From contig NZ_JAUOEK010000120.1 of NCBI RefSeq assembly GCF_030540835.1, forward strand, positions 124,001-188,000: 64,000 nt of DNA. Direction: 5' to 3'. Under the pieces are notes generated by a model, which saw nothing but the letters and a program-made list of their open reading frames with translations, did no database searches and was not told where the DNA came from. The stretch comes from Flavivirga aquimarina (GTDB lineage: Bacteria; Bacteroidota; Bacteroidia; Flavobacteriales; Flavobacteriaceae). This document shows, piece after piece, positions 42,419 to 52,293 of the stretch (its first letter is position 1; each line of letters opens with the position of its first letter). Both the position numbers and the translations under genes were made by a program.

Positions 42419-43534
42419 CTATTTGAGTAATTTAATAATTTCTGTTTCAAACGCCTCTAACGTATATTTTTGTGACCATTTGCAAGCTGCTAATGACATT
42501 CTTCTTAGTTTATCCCTATCTTGTAAATCCTCTTTAATGGCTTTAGTAGCTGATTTAACTTCAGAACCTATTAACAAACCTCTTTTCCCAAAATCTAACA
42601 TATATGGAATACAAGATATTTTTGTAGCAATAGGAATGACGCCAAAAAACATAGCTTCGGCTATAACCTTAGGCCAGCCTTCAGATTTAGAAGGTAATAT
42701 TAAAAAATGTGCCGTTCTAAGGGTTTCTTGAATTACTTCTAACTTTTGACTACCTTCAATTTGAACAATTGTTTCTAAATTATTTTCCTTAACATAATCA
42801 TTAAGTTTATTCATTAATACACCTCTTCCAAATAATTTTAGTTGTACCTCAAATCCTGAATCTCTTAAAGCTTCAATGATCTCAATTGCTAAAAAAGGAT
42901 TTTTACCTTCTACTAAACTACCAACAAAAAGGAACTGAAGTTTAGTATTATAGTCTCTTTCTTTAGCCTCAAGCTTATCTTTATCCTTAAAAGTGGCGGT
43001 GAAAAATGATTTAATGTTTTTAGACTGTTTTTCCCAGTAACCATATACCAAAACCTTAATATTTCTACTTAATAATGTACTCCTTAAAATGGATTTCTGA
43101 ATACGATAACTAAAAGGCTGCCTACTATTAGGATCCCAATTCCCTGCATATTTGACTGTTTTAGTTTTCCTCGGGAAAAAGATTTGAATTAAACAACCTA
43201 TCAAACCAATACTCCCAGGGCAGCGTAAATGTATATGATCGGCCCTGTTACATGCTTTTAATATTACAATAAAAATTAAAGGGATTTTAATCATTGAATT
43301 CAAACTACTCCTAATTGAAGTAAAAGCTATTGACGGAACTTTATTAAAAATTATATCTTCACGATCATATGGTATTTCTAAATTGATAAATGAATCTTTA
43401 GCCTCTGGAGCTACTACTTCAACCTTGTCTACATGTTTTAACCATAAATTCATCTCACGAACATAAGGTGCATATGCATAAAGCGATTTCCCTAATCTTC
43501 TATGTAATGTATGCGAAATGATCAAAAACCTCAT
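42419..43534 (-). CDS. Glycosyltransferase family 4
   Basis: 371 aa. N-terminal acceptor domain without the GGAE motif (MRFLIISHTLHRRLG), a HLRCPGSIGLIGCLI segment near 98-112 and the typical donor half: LQFLFVGSLVEGKNPFLAI, VQIEGSQKLEVIQETL and SEGWPKVIAEAMFFGVIPIATKI. Resembles the family of GT4 enzymes in flavobacterial exopolysaccharide clusters. It overlaps the upstream GT2 gene by 4 bases. Confidence 0.92.
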   Translation of the reverse strand: MRFLIISHTLHRRLGKSLYAYAPYVREMNLWLKHVDKVEVVAPEAKDSFINLEIPYDREDIIFNKVPSIAFTSIRSSLNSMIKIPLIFIVILKACNRADHIHLRCPGSIGLIGCLIQIFFPRKTKTVKYAGNWDPNSRQPFSYRIQKSILRSTLLSRNIKVLVYGYWEKQSKNIKSFFTATFKDKDKLEAKERDYNTKLQFLFVGSLVEGKNPFLAIEIIEALRDSGFEVQLKLFGRGVLMNKLNDYVKENNLETIVQIEGSQKLEVIQETLRTAHFLILPSKSEGWPKVIAEAMFFGVIPIATKISCIPYMLDFGKRGLLIGSEVKSATKAIKEDLQDRDKLRRMSLAACKWSQKYTLEAFETEIIKLLK

Positions 43535-44532
43535 GATTGAACTTTAGGCCTATTAAAAAACAATGAAAACCAACCTACTACACGACCTAAACCTTCTGTA
43601 AAAGCTTCTCTTTTTTTATTTGTATTTATAATATTGGCAAACCTAATAAGTGTTAACAAAAAGGCTATAGCATTCCACTTTATTCTTGCTTTTAACTTGG
43701 GCTTAGGATATTTTACACGCCAAACATACCATCCATTTCTTATAACCATTTTACCATATTTATATTTATTAGGCCTTCCAGAAGCATCATGGTAATGATT
43801 TATTTTTGCTGATGTATTAATAACATTTTTTCCATAATTTAAAGCTCTCAGGCTAAAATCGGCATCCTCATATAAACCATAGCCTTCAAAATAAGTCGAA
43901 AACTTAATCTTGTTAAATAATGTCTTTCTAAAACTAAAAGACATTCCTATCAATAAATCTACTTTATATATTTTATTATTCAATGGATAACCATTAGTCC
44001 TTCCATTTGAGAATTCCGGCATGACTCCAGGTAATAACCGCGAATTCAACCCTAAATAGTTTCTCACAACATTTCTTAAACCTTCTTTAACTGCAAAACC
44101 GTCGATTATATAGAATTTTTTCTTATTTAACTTGCTAATCTTTTTGGGTTTAAACCATCTATTTTCATTAACAGAAACTCCACCAACACCAATAACTTTA
44201 TCATCTTTAATAAAGGTTTCTATCACTTGTTTGAAATAGTCTACTTCTAATTCCGTATCATCATCTAAAAAACAAACAACTTCAGAATTCTCAGCTACTA
44301 AATTTATCCCAAAATTTCTTTGCTTAGTTAAGCCTCTATCTTTTTCCTCTACCTTAAAGTATTTTAAGTTTTTGAGTAATGTAGCTGCCACTAAGTTTTT
44401 TGTGTTATCATTAGTGGAACCGTCAATAACCAAAATCTCATTAGGATACAAATTTTGTTTGTTTACTGAAAGTAGAAGCTTATGTAAAGACTCTTCCCTC
44501 ATATATGTACATATAATCAATGAAAATTTCAT
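43531..44532 (-). CDS. Glycosyltransferase family 2
   Basis: 333 aa, GT-A fold. Start FSLIICTYMREESLHKLL, metal-binding VVCFLDDDTELEVDY (DDD at about 93-95), acceptor-side motif YEDADFSLRAL with the ED pair. There is a variable stretch with GLNSRLLPGVMPEFSNGR, and the C-terminus has one hydrophobic segment. Transfers a sugar from a nucleotide donor by inversion; substrate unknown. It overlaps the downstream GT4 gene by 4 bases. The region before it (44533-44761) holds no gene apart from the frameshifted end of the SGNH gene, which begins at 44762. Confidence 0.93.
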   Translation of the reverse strand: MKFSLIICTYMREESLHKLLLSVNKQNLYPNEILVIDGSTNDNTKNLVAATLLKNLKYFKVEEKDRGLTKQRNFGINLVAENSEVVCFLDDDTELEVDYFKQVIETFIKDDKVIGVGGVSVNENRWFKPKKISKLNKKKFYIIDGFAVKEGLRNVVRNYLGLNSRLLPGVMPEFSNGRTNGYPLNNKIYKVDLLIGMSFSFRKTLFNKIKFSTYFEGYGLYEDADFSLRALNYGKNVINTSAKINHYHDASGRPNKYKYGKMVIRNGWYVWRVKYPKPKLKARIKWNAIAFLLTLIRFANIINTNKKREAFTEGLGRVVGWFSLFFNRPKVQS

Positions 44533-44761
44533 GAATTATTTTTAAAAAGTATTAATCATCATGTTTTGTGCAATTATAAAAATCTATATTAAAATTCACA
44601 AAACTACATAGTAAAGAAAGTTAATAAATAGTATTAAGCCTGTAACACCAACTACTAGTATTACCTAATAAAATACTAACGAGTACACTTCTCTTTGTTT
44701 TAACCCTTGAATGAATATGTTCTTTCTATCAATTTTGTTTTAAACCTTGCTGTTTATATAA

Positions 44762-45651
44762 TCATTCTCCATTTTTAGCTGGGTATATATCTTCAATTAT
44801 TTTTTTTGTAAATGCTTTTGCTCCATCAATATTTAAATGTCCACAATTAAAAAAAACTCCTCTTGATCATCAAAAATACTAACATAATCTAATATAGAGG
44901 GTATTGATAATTTTAAAGTTTTTAACTTATCTCTGTTTTTGGCATATTTACAAAACGGAGCTGTGAAATATATAAGTTTTGCCCCTGTTCTTTCTGTTAT
45001 ATCATTTATTGCTTCAAGTTCTTGATTTGTGTCATTAAAATGTGTTGGTAAATTTCCTGAAATTTCTAAACCTTTCCCTCTTTTGGGTTTAAACCCTAAG
45101 TCAATTTCTTTTTTAGGTTTTTTGTTAATAAGTGAGGTAAAAAACTGCCTAAACCCAACCACTTTATCATATTTCATATAACGATAAAAAGGCACATAAG
45201 TATAGTAAAAATTATCTCCATCTTTCTTCAATTCGTTTTTAACTAAAGGGTGATCGAGGAAAGGCACCAAATTGGCCTTAAAGTTTTGAGAAAGTCCTTT
45301 TTTATTAAAATTGTAGTCAATTTGTATAACAATAGTATCTATGGAAATCTCTTTAGACTCTGCCAAAGCTAATAGAATTTGCATATCTCCAATAGTACCT
45401 CCAGATATACCTAAGTTAATACATGATTTACCTGTTAATTTTTCCACCAGTTCACAATCAATATGATTTTCTGTTCTGGAAGACCCTAAAAAAGCAATAT
45501 CATAATGCTCCTTTTTTAACTGAAGTATCTTGTGAATTTTATTTTTTGGCACATTGTTTCGAAAAGTATATGAATAAAGGGCATCACATATATACATTAT
45601 CAAGACGGTAATAATTATAATTTTAAGTATGTAAATATAAAATTGCTTCAT
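44762..45651 (-). pseudogene. SGNH/AlgX-like O-acetylation partner, frameshifted near C-terminus
   Basis: The open frame 44833-45651 gives 272 aa: one N-terminal membrane anchor (about 5-28), then DIAFLGSSRTENHID (GSSR, SGNH block I Ser) and INLGISGGTIGDMQ (block II). It breaks off at DDQEEFFLIVDI. In the adjacent frame the sequence continues FNCGHLNIDGAKAFTKKI, carrying the block V His (HLN-GA), and stops at 44762. One extra base in the T8 tract (plus-strand A8 at 44849-44856) restores a 296-aa protein. As read, the enzyme lacks its catalytic His. It starts directly after the MBOAT stop and would transfer acetyl to polysaccharide in the periplasm. Confidence 0.75.
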
Positions 45652-47086
45652 TTAAAATTGAAAATAAATAAACTCTTGATGATCCGAATATACACCTAAA
45701 GTTAAAATCATGAATACAATAAATGAAATTTTATACCATTTAAACCTACCCGAAAAAGGATGCTCAAAACATCTGTTAGACCATTCTAACAAAACAAAAA
45801 CGCTTATGAGTAATAGTATCTCAATACTATAGCCTTCTAAACTTAAATATTGGATTTTGAATTGTAAATTGATAAATAATCTTTTAAGGTAACTTAACGC
45901 CGTATATAAATCATCTGCTCTAAAAAAAACCCATGCCAACGTGACTAAAATAAAAGTAGTTGATATCTGAATCCACTCTTTAAATATAGGAAACATTCTA
46001 CCTTCTGAAGCCTGGTTAATATTATTTCTATGCCTATTCACTAATAGCAATGGTATAAAAAAAAGCGGCATGTAAAGCTCCCCAAACAATAAATGTCCAA
46101 TTCGCGCCATGCCAAAATCCACTTATTAAAAATATGATAAAAACATTCCTAGTTTGCTTTTGTTTATTCACTTGTGACCCACCTATAGGAATGTAAATAT
46201 AATCTCTAAACCATGTCGATAAAGAAACATGCCATCTTCTCCAAAACTCAGCAACATCTCTTGAAAAATAAGGATAATTGAAGTTTTTCATTAATTCAAA
46301 ACCAAAAAGTCTTGCCGTACCAATAGCAATATCGCTATATCCTGAAAAATCACCATAAATTTGAAAAGCAAAATATACAGCTCCCATAATAAGTGTTAAG
46401 GAGTTTAATGTTTCATAATTCTCAAAAATTGCATTCACATAAATGGCACAATTATCTGCTATAACAATCTTTTTAAATAAGCCCCAAATAATTAAATGTA
46501 TTCCCGATTGGGCTCCTTCAAAACTAAAAACTCTTTTTTTAAAAAATTGTGGTAGCAAATTGGTTGCTCTTTCTATTGGCCCAGCAACCAATTGCGGAAA
46601 AAAGGCTACAAACGTCGCAAAATTTATGAAGTTTTTTGTAGGTTTTAATTTGTTTCTATAGATGTCTATTGTATAGCTGAGTGTTTGAAAAGTATAAAAA
46701 GATATTCCTACTGGAAGAATAATCTGAATCGACGAATTCTGCATAGTTACACCTATAAGAGACCATGCTTGAACCCAACTATCAATAAAGAAATTATAAT
46801 ATTTAAAAAAGCCTAATATTCCAATATTAAATACTATGCTTAGTATTAACAACTGCTTTCTTCTACTTTTTATTTCTGTCTTTCTTATAGCTAAACCTAT
46901 AAAGTAATCTAAAATAGTACTTAATGCTATGAGTGCTAAAAAACGATAATCCCACCATCCATAGAAAAAATAACTGGCACATAATAATAGTACATTCTGT
47001 GCTTTTAAGCTTCCTTTAACCAAAAACCAATAAAGCATAAAGGTTGTTGGAAGAAATAACAAAAAAGCAATAGAATTAAAAAGCAT
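45652..47086 (-). pseudogene. MBOAT O-acyltransferase (AlgI-like), frameshifted
   Basis: Two frames, 46034-47086 and the region up to 45652, together form one AlgI/PatA-type MBOAT of about 477 aa. The first has LFNSIAFLLFLPTTF, SFYTFQTLSYTIDIYR, FFPQLVAGPIERA, FWRRWHVSLSTWFRDY and SGFWHGANWTFIVWGALHA (the conserved His). It then runs out of frame at an A8 tract on the plus strand (46057-46064). Removing one base gives AAFFIPLLLVNRHRN and the last three membrane helices. MBOAT proteins pass acetyl groups across the inner membrane to an SGNH partner, here the next gene. As read, the protein is truncated. Confidence 0.82.
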
Positions 47087-47160
47087 ACTTAAACTTTTTT
47101 AACAACCCATACTTTATCTAAAAAATGAGTTCTCTTTTTAATAGAATTAAATTTCATGAT

Positions 47161-48699
47161 TTATTCAGTTCTCACACCCAGCTTCATTAAATTTTTAGCA
47201 TAAAAAACAGATTTTTTATATTGTAAAATGCGATAAGGTAACTTTATTAACCTTAAAGGGAAATACATCTTTGGTCCTTTAAACAAATACCGAATAAAAT
47301 ATTTATACCTATATTCCTTCCGTTGTGCTTCCGAAAACTGCTTATACAATTGATACATAATAGTTGGACTGGGTCTTGGTGTTATGGTTTTGACAGGAAC
47401 ATCTAATTCCCAGGGTTGTACCTTTCGTTTCTTCCCAATAATTTTGGCTTGAGTTCCCCAAAATCGGTACCCTCCTTGTGGTGGCTTTAAATGTAAATTT
47501 GCTGAAAACGGATTATGTAATACTACCACCCCAATCTTTGAGAGTGATATACCAAAGTCACTGTCTTCCCCATAACCTCCATCATAATTTACATCGTTCC
47601 CTTTTAGTACCTCAATGTACTCCCTTTTTACACAGGAATTGGCATTTGAAAAAGATTGACTCACACCTACCTTCCACCGGACGGCATCCATCGTCTTCAA
47701 TTTAACACTTAAATCTTCTAAAGTTTGGTTTTCATGATCGGCTTCAATATCAAGCCCATTACAAGCACCTGCACCATATGTTTGAAGTAGTCTAATATGG
47801 TTTTCAATAAAATTAGATGGAATTCTAATATCATCATCTCCAAAAACAATATAATCGCCGTTACATAGATTAATGGCTTCATTTCGAGCTCTACAACTTC
47901 CTTTTGTGGTTTGCCACTTAAAAATAACTTCAAACGGGTATTCCCCACCCTTATATAAAGATTCATCTCGCTTGTCTACAGGTGTTGCATCAACTACAAT
48001 TACCTGACTCACAGGATACGATTGTTTCCTGAGATCTTCAAGTAACCTCAATGTATAATCTTGACGCAACATTGTAGGTATTATATAACTAACCGTGGGA
48101 TTACCTTCAATAGCATTTAAATCTCTTGGAGGAATCAAACGCTTATTTTCTCTTTTTTTATAATGCTTAAAGACAGAATTAAAGGTCTTTAGTTCTTTAT
48201 ATTTCCAAAAACCTTTACGCCACAACATGTATTTGGCTTGATTTTTTTTGAAATTCTTTCGGTAAAACAGATATCTATCAATAGCAGTGATAACTATGGG
48301 TTCTTTATTATCATTCAAGAACAACCCATTCACATAAAGTGGTATCGCTCCGTTATTTCGCAAAGCATTGTATGCAAAATCCAGTGCAGCCATATATGTA
48401 TTATCATAATCATTATCAAAGCCATCTAAAGACTCCCAAACAGATTTTCTAATAACAAAACTATTCGGGTTTAATCGCCAGCTTACACAACTACCTAAAT
48501 TGTTGAAATCATGACCATACCAAAAAAAAACAGCTGTTTGATACAAAATATCAGGAAAAGCATTTTTAAATCCTTGCTCAAAAGAACTATGCCACATATC
48601 TCCCATACCATTGGCTAAATCATTTAATATATTGAAATTAGGTTCTCCTTTATAGAGAAGCTCAATTCCATCTGGAGTTGTATATGGTTTTAATATCAT
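47161..48699 (-). CDS. Glycosyltransferase family 2 with N-terminal GT2-like remnant
   Basis: 512 aa. The C-terminal half (about 200-440) is a complete GT2 domain: PTVSYIIPTMLRQDYTLRLL, GSCRARNEAINLCNGDYIVFGDDDIRIP (DDD) and YGEDSDFGISL. The N-terminal 195 residues contain SFVIRKSVWESLDGFDNDYDN and ALDFAYNALRNNGA, which look like the acceptor half of another GT2 whose nucleotide-binding half is missing. So it appears to be a fused or degenerate double glycosyltransferase. The stop of the upstream GT4 overlaps its start by 4 bases. Confidence 0.88.
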   Translation of the reverse strand: MILKPYTTPDGIELLYKGEPNFNILNDLANGMGDMWHSSFEQGFKNAFPDILYQTAVFFWYGHDFNNLGSCVSWRLNPNSFVIRKSVWESLDGFDNDYDNTYMAALDFAYNALRNNGAIPLYVNGLFLNDNKEPIVITAIDRYLFYRKNFKKNQAKYMLWRKGFWKYKELKTFNSVFKHYKKRENKRLIPPRDLNAIEGNPTVSYIIPTMLRQDYTLRLLEDLRKQSYPVSQVIVVDATPVDKRDESLYKGGEYPFEVIFKWQTTKGSCRARNEAINLCNGDYIVFGDDDIRIPSNFIENHIRLLQTYGAGACNGLDIEADHENQTLEDLSVKLKTMDAVRWKVGVSQSFSNANSCVKREYIEVLKGNDVNYDGGYGEDSDFGISLSKIGVVVLHNPFSANLHLKPPQGGYRFWGTQAKIIGKKRKVQPWELDVPVKTITPRPSPTIMYQLYKQFSEAQRKEYRYKYFIRYLFKGPKMYFPLRLIKLPYRILQYKKSVFYAKNLMKLGVRTE

Positions 48700-49841
48700 T
48701 TGTGGAAATTGGTAAGTTTTATATATAATTCAATATTATTTTTTGCTAAAATACCAGATTCAAACTTTTCTTTAACTAATGTTCTTGCATTTCTTCCATA
48801 AGTGTTTGCCTGCACATTATCCTCTAACAATTGCTTCATCTTTTCAGCGTATAATAAATGATTTTTAGGGTTTACTGTAAAGCCGGTCTTCCCATCTATC
48901 ATGATTTCGTTCGACCAACCAATGTTCGATGTAATCATGGCTTTTTCCATAGCCATAGCTTCCAGCCAACTCATAGGAAGTGCTTCGGCAAAACTAGGAA
49001 GTGTTACCAAGTTGGCTCTGTTAATTATTTGAACCACTTCAGCGTAAGGAACTTCCTTTAAATACTTGACTTTCGTTTTAGCATTCTCGGAAAGAATATC
49101 AAAAAACATATCCAGTGTCGACCTTTTTTCAAAAACATCTGTGGTATCTCTTCCCAAAAGCGTCAAAGTTACATCCTCTTTCATCTCAACCAATATATTA
49201 AAAGCCATGGCAAGCTCCAAAACACCCTTCTTCCTAATTATGGATCCAAAATACAATATTTCATTTTTGACAATTTTACCATCTTGGGGCTTAAATGCAG
49301 AAACGTCGATACCGTTATGAATAACCTGAATGTTTGTTTTTAAACTAAAAATCTCCTTGGTTTTATCTGCAGTAAAAGCACTAACAGAAACAATTTTCGT
49401 AGCTTTTTCTAAGGCCTTTTTTTCAAAGAAATAATTTTTCCATTTCTGCTTTCTCCTTCCCAAATGACAAAAATATCCATCGGAACCATGAAGTCTGATT
49501 ACTAATGGGCGGTTTAAATTCATAAATGCTGTTACCCCCGTCCAATCAGGAGCTTCGAGTACATCAATATCCTTTTCAAGCACCATTAAGTTAATATATT
49601 TCTCCAAATATTTCCTGTACAAAAACCATCCTAAAATTATATATTTCCTATGTCTAATAGCATAAATAGTAATCCCTTCATCCAATAGTGTTTTGTCTTG
49701 GATCTGCCCATAAACGAAAACCGTTACTTTATGATTATTTCGTATGAGTTCTAAAGCCAGATTCTTAATGCTGGTTCCTAAACCTGCTGCTTTATTCAAA
49801 CTAGCATGTGGATATTCCGGACTTATAAAGGCTATGTGCAT
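48696..49841 (-). CDS. Glycosyltransferase family 4
   Basis: 381 aa, GT-B fold. The acceptor half opens MHIAFISPEYPHASLNKAAGLGTSIKNLA, a glycogen-synthase-like start; the donor half shows EILYFGSIIRKKGVLELAMAF, VTLTLLGRDTTD and EALPMSWLEAMAMEKAMITSNIGW (EX7E). Cytosolic. Overlaps its neighbours by 4 and 10 bases, marking it as part of the operon. Sugar specificity cannot be read. Confidence 0.93.
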   Translation of the reverse strand: MHIAFISPEYPHASLNKAAGLGTSIKNLALELIRNNHKVTVFVYGQIQDKTLLDEGITIYAIRHRKYIILGWFLYRKYLEKYINLMVLEKDIDVLEAPDWTGVTAFMNLNRPLVIRLHGSDGYFCHLGRRKQKWKNYFFEKKALEKATKIVSVSAFTADKTKEIFSLKTNIQVIHNGIDVSAFKPQDGKIVKNEILYFGSIIRKKGVLELAMAFNILVEMKEDVTLTLLGRDTTDVFEKRSTLDMFFDILSENAKTKVKYLKEVPYAEVVQIINRANLVTLPSFAEALPMSWLEAMAMEKAMITSNIGWSNEIMIDGKTGFTVNPKNHLLYAEKMKQLLEDNVQANTYGRNARTLVKEKFESGILAKNNIELYIKLTNFHK

Positions 49842-50914
49842 GGTAGTAAATTTATATGGTCTTTTACCATTTTGTCCAAATAGTACTGTTCTTCTACTAA
49901 CTTACTCACATCTTGCTTAATAACATATTTTTTCAACACAATGTTATTAATTATTTCTGCCAGATCTTCAATATTTCCAGCTGGATATATATATCCGTTT
50001 TCAGAATGCGTAATAACCTCAAGATTCCCCCCTACCTGGGTGGTTACTACAGGCACATTAGCTGATAGGCTCTCTAAAATTGATAAACTAAAGCACTCCA
50101 TATAGGTAGGCTGTAGCATAAAATTATAGTTACAAAAAAGCTCTGAAAGTAACGGAGAACTTCCTTTAAAGTGAATACAATCGTCTAAATTTAAAGACAT
50201 GCTCAATTCCTTCAACTCATCTTCGTATGATCCTTCACCATAAATATCGATATGTATTTCTTTTTTTACTTCCTCACTTAGCATCGATACTGCTTTTATT
50301 AAATCCTGTATGCCTTTCGAAGGTCTTAAATGTGAAGCTACGATAAACTTATTTGACTGGTCGGTTGTCCTTTTTTTAAACACATGGCATGCTATACCAT
50401 TGCGCACAACAGGAACTCTAGATGCCAGAAAATGTCCATAATCATTAAGAATATGCTTTTTTGTATATTCTGAAACAGCAATAAATTGATCTATATACTT
50501 CGAGTAAAAAAGGCCTTTAATCCAGTTTTTCATCCTTTTTTTAATTGGAAACCCATTTAGAGGCCTTGGGTTATGATCAACAGCCACTATATATCCTTTG
50601 TGTTTTTGTTTTACCCATTTATAAAAGGGTGTACAAAGTTCTGTAAAATGAGTAATAACGATATCATACCTTATATCATTTTGCTCACAATGCTTCATAA
50701 AAAAACGCTCTACCGAACTTTTATTATCCGTATGAATATTTAACTCCTTGTAAAACTCGAACGCCTCATACTTTGAAAAAAACCAATTGGTATGATACCC
50801 CTTTTCCTTGACTTCTTTATCGAAGGCTATATAAAAGCGATCCATACCGCCTATTCTATCTGGCTGCAATGTATAATTGCAAACTATTGCTATATTTTTT
50901 GTCTTAGGTGTCAC
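49832..50914 (-). CDS. Glycosyltransferase family 4
   Basis: 360 aa. The acceptor half contains RIGGMDRFYIAFDKEVKEKG and the donor half KFIVASHLRPSKGIQDLIKA, DCIHFKGSSPLLSELF and MECFSLSILESLSANVPVVTTQVGG. It is retaining, GT-B. It overlaps the GT4 gene after it by 10 bases and the GT-B-like gene before it by 4 bases. Confidence 0.92.
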   Translation of the reverse strand: MTPKTKNIAIVCNYTLQPDRIGGMDRFYIAFDKEVKEKGYHTNWFFSKYEAFEFYKELNIHTDNKSSVERFFMKHCEQNDIRYDIVITHFTELCTPFYKWVKQKHKGYIVAVDHNPRPLNGFPIKKRMKNWIKGLFYSKYIDQFIAVSEYTKKHILNDYGHFLASRVPVVRNGIACHVFKKRTTDQSNKFIVASHLRPSKGIQDLIKAVSMLSEEVKKEIHIDIYGEGSYEDELKELSMSLNLDDCIHFKGSSPLLSELFCNYNFMLQPTYMECFSLSILESLSANVPVVTTQVGGNLEVITHSENGYIYPAGNIEDLAEIINNIVLKKYVIKQDVSKLVEEQYYLDKMVKDHINLLPCT

Positions 50915-52293
50915 TTTTTTAAAGCTTCTATTATGCGCTTACTTGTTCCTAAAATTGGTTTTCCTATCTCAAAATCAAGTATTTTTTGTCTATTCTCTTT
51001 TCTTTTCTCAGGATGCTCCAGAGCTTCCTTTAAATATTTGTGCAATTCTAATTCATTTTTGGCAATTGCAACAGCACTACTATCAATGACATACTTATAG
51101 TGCCTATATTTCAAAAATTTCTGGTCATTATACAGGCCGTTTTCAAGATTGCCAAATGCAACATTGATCACTGGCTTTCCAAATATCATAAAGTCTAAAC
51201 TCATAGTGGAGAGCATATTTATATTGACATCGGAAAAGGACAGCACCGATTTTAGATCTATTACATCCTCTTCTGTTGGTAACCGTTGTGACCACATTTC
51301 TGAGTGTGCTTTTCTAGTTTGAATCCATTTTGGCATATTCCATCTAACATCAGGAAATTCACTCATTAAATTCTTAAAACGTTTACCATCTTCAGCTGGA
51401 GACGTTCTCACCAAAAGTTGCAATTCTTTTTGCGAATTTATGTAACTTAAAACTGCCCTTACATGAACTTCATCATTCTTTCCTATGGAACTATCGGCGC
51501 AACTATAGCATATAATACGCTTACTTTTATCTAAATTAAATTTATCGTAAAAAGCATCTTTATTTACTTCATACTTTTCTAATACATAAGATTCAAACTG
51601 AGGTGTTCCTACGACTTGTATTTGAGATTCTTTCACTCTTGAATAAAACTCCAAAAGTTCTTTCTTCATCAAGTCACTCCACACAAAATAATTATCGAAG
51701 TCTCCACTCATTCTCCCTTTAGATGCTAAATTATCCCAACTAAAAATAAACGTTATGGTCTTTATTTTTAAAACATTTGCTGCTAGTATTAAAGGAGCAA
51801 TATACGGTGGACGTTGGTGCGTAAAAAACAATGCATCTGGTTTATGAATTTCCAACAGGTCTATGTATGAGTGTGTTGTTTTATTCTTTTTAAAACTTTG
51901 TCGCTGTAGCTTATAATATAAGGATATCCATGTTTCTGAATGAAAAAAATAAGTCCAAAGAAAAATTAATCTTGTAAAAATAGCCCGTTTGCTAAAAGTT
52001 CTGGGATAATGTATTTTCAGATTGCTTTGAATTCCAAAATTATTCTTCTTATGGTTTTGCAAGTGAGCAACCTCCTTAAGCTTTCTAAAAAACCAAACTG
52101 TAGGTTTCTCTCTAAAATCCTCTAATTCTTCAATATAAGAATTGGGTGTTTGAAAACCATCAAAACTGGATTTTGGCAGCCCCGAAAAAATCACGATTTT
52201 ATCAAAGTGGCTTTGTGCTTCACTTAAAAAATCACTTAAAATGTAATTCCTAAAGCCTACACCATCTGTTATAACCAAACCTAATGTCTTCAT
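50911..52293 (-). CDS. GT-B-like putative glycosyl/glycerophosphotransferase
   Basis: 460 aa. I do not see a standard family signature. The order of elements is that of a GT-B protein: an N-terminal Rossmann-like half (MKTLGLVITDGVGFRNYILS), then KTITFIFSWDNLASKGR and YFVWSDLMKKELLEFY, the linker KSRIICYSCADSS, and a donor half with LVRTSPAEDGKRFKNL and the late SFSDVNINMLSTMSLDFMIFGKP. The latter recalls CDP-glycerol glycerophosphotransferase and capsule-type GTs. Soluble, probably peripheral. It is in the operon, overlapping both neighbours by 4 bases. Confidence 0.65.
   Translation of the reverse strand: MKTLGLVITDGVGFRNYILSDFLSEAQSHFDKIVIFSGLPKSSFDGFQTPNSYIEELEDFREKPTVWFFRKLKEVAHLQNHKKNNFGIQSNLKIHYPRTFSKRAIFTRLIFLWTYFFHSETWISLYYKLQRQSFKKNKTTHSYIDLLEIHKPDALFFTHQRPPYIAPLILAANVLKIKTITFIFSWDNLASKGRMSGDFDNYFVWSDLMKKELLEFYSRVKESQIQVVGTPQFESYVLEKYEVNKDAFYDKFNLDKSKRIICYSCADSSIGKNDEVHVRAVLSYINSQKELQLLVRTSPAEDGKRFKNLMSEFPDVRWNMPKWIQTRKAHSEMWSQRLPTEEDVIDLKSVLSFSDVNINMLSTMSLDFMIFGKPVINVAFGNLENGLYNDQKFLKYRHYKYVIDSSAVAIAKNELELHKYLKEALEHPEKRKENRQKILDFEIGKPILGTSKRIIEALKK

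Noticed and set aside
45652-46122. A separate small gene starting at 46122
   Set aside because: Its first residues are the out-of-frame reading of the MBOAT gene. Only the part after the A8 tract makes family sense, and it completes the MBOAT C-terminus.
47077-47157. 26-codon minus-strand frame before the MBOAT gene
   Set aside because: Too short, overlaps the MBOAT start and shows no recognisable feature, although its basic composition is suggestive of a leader.
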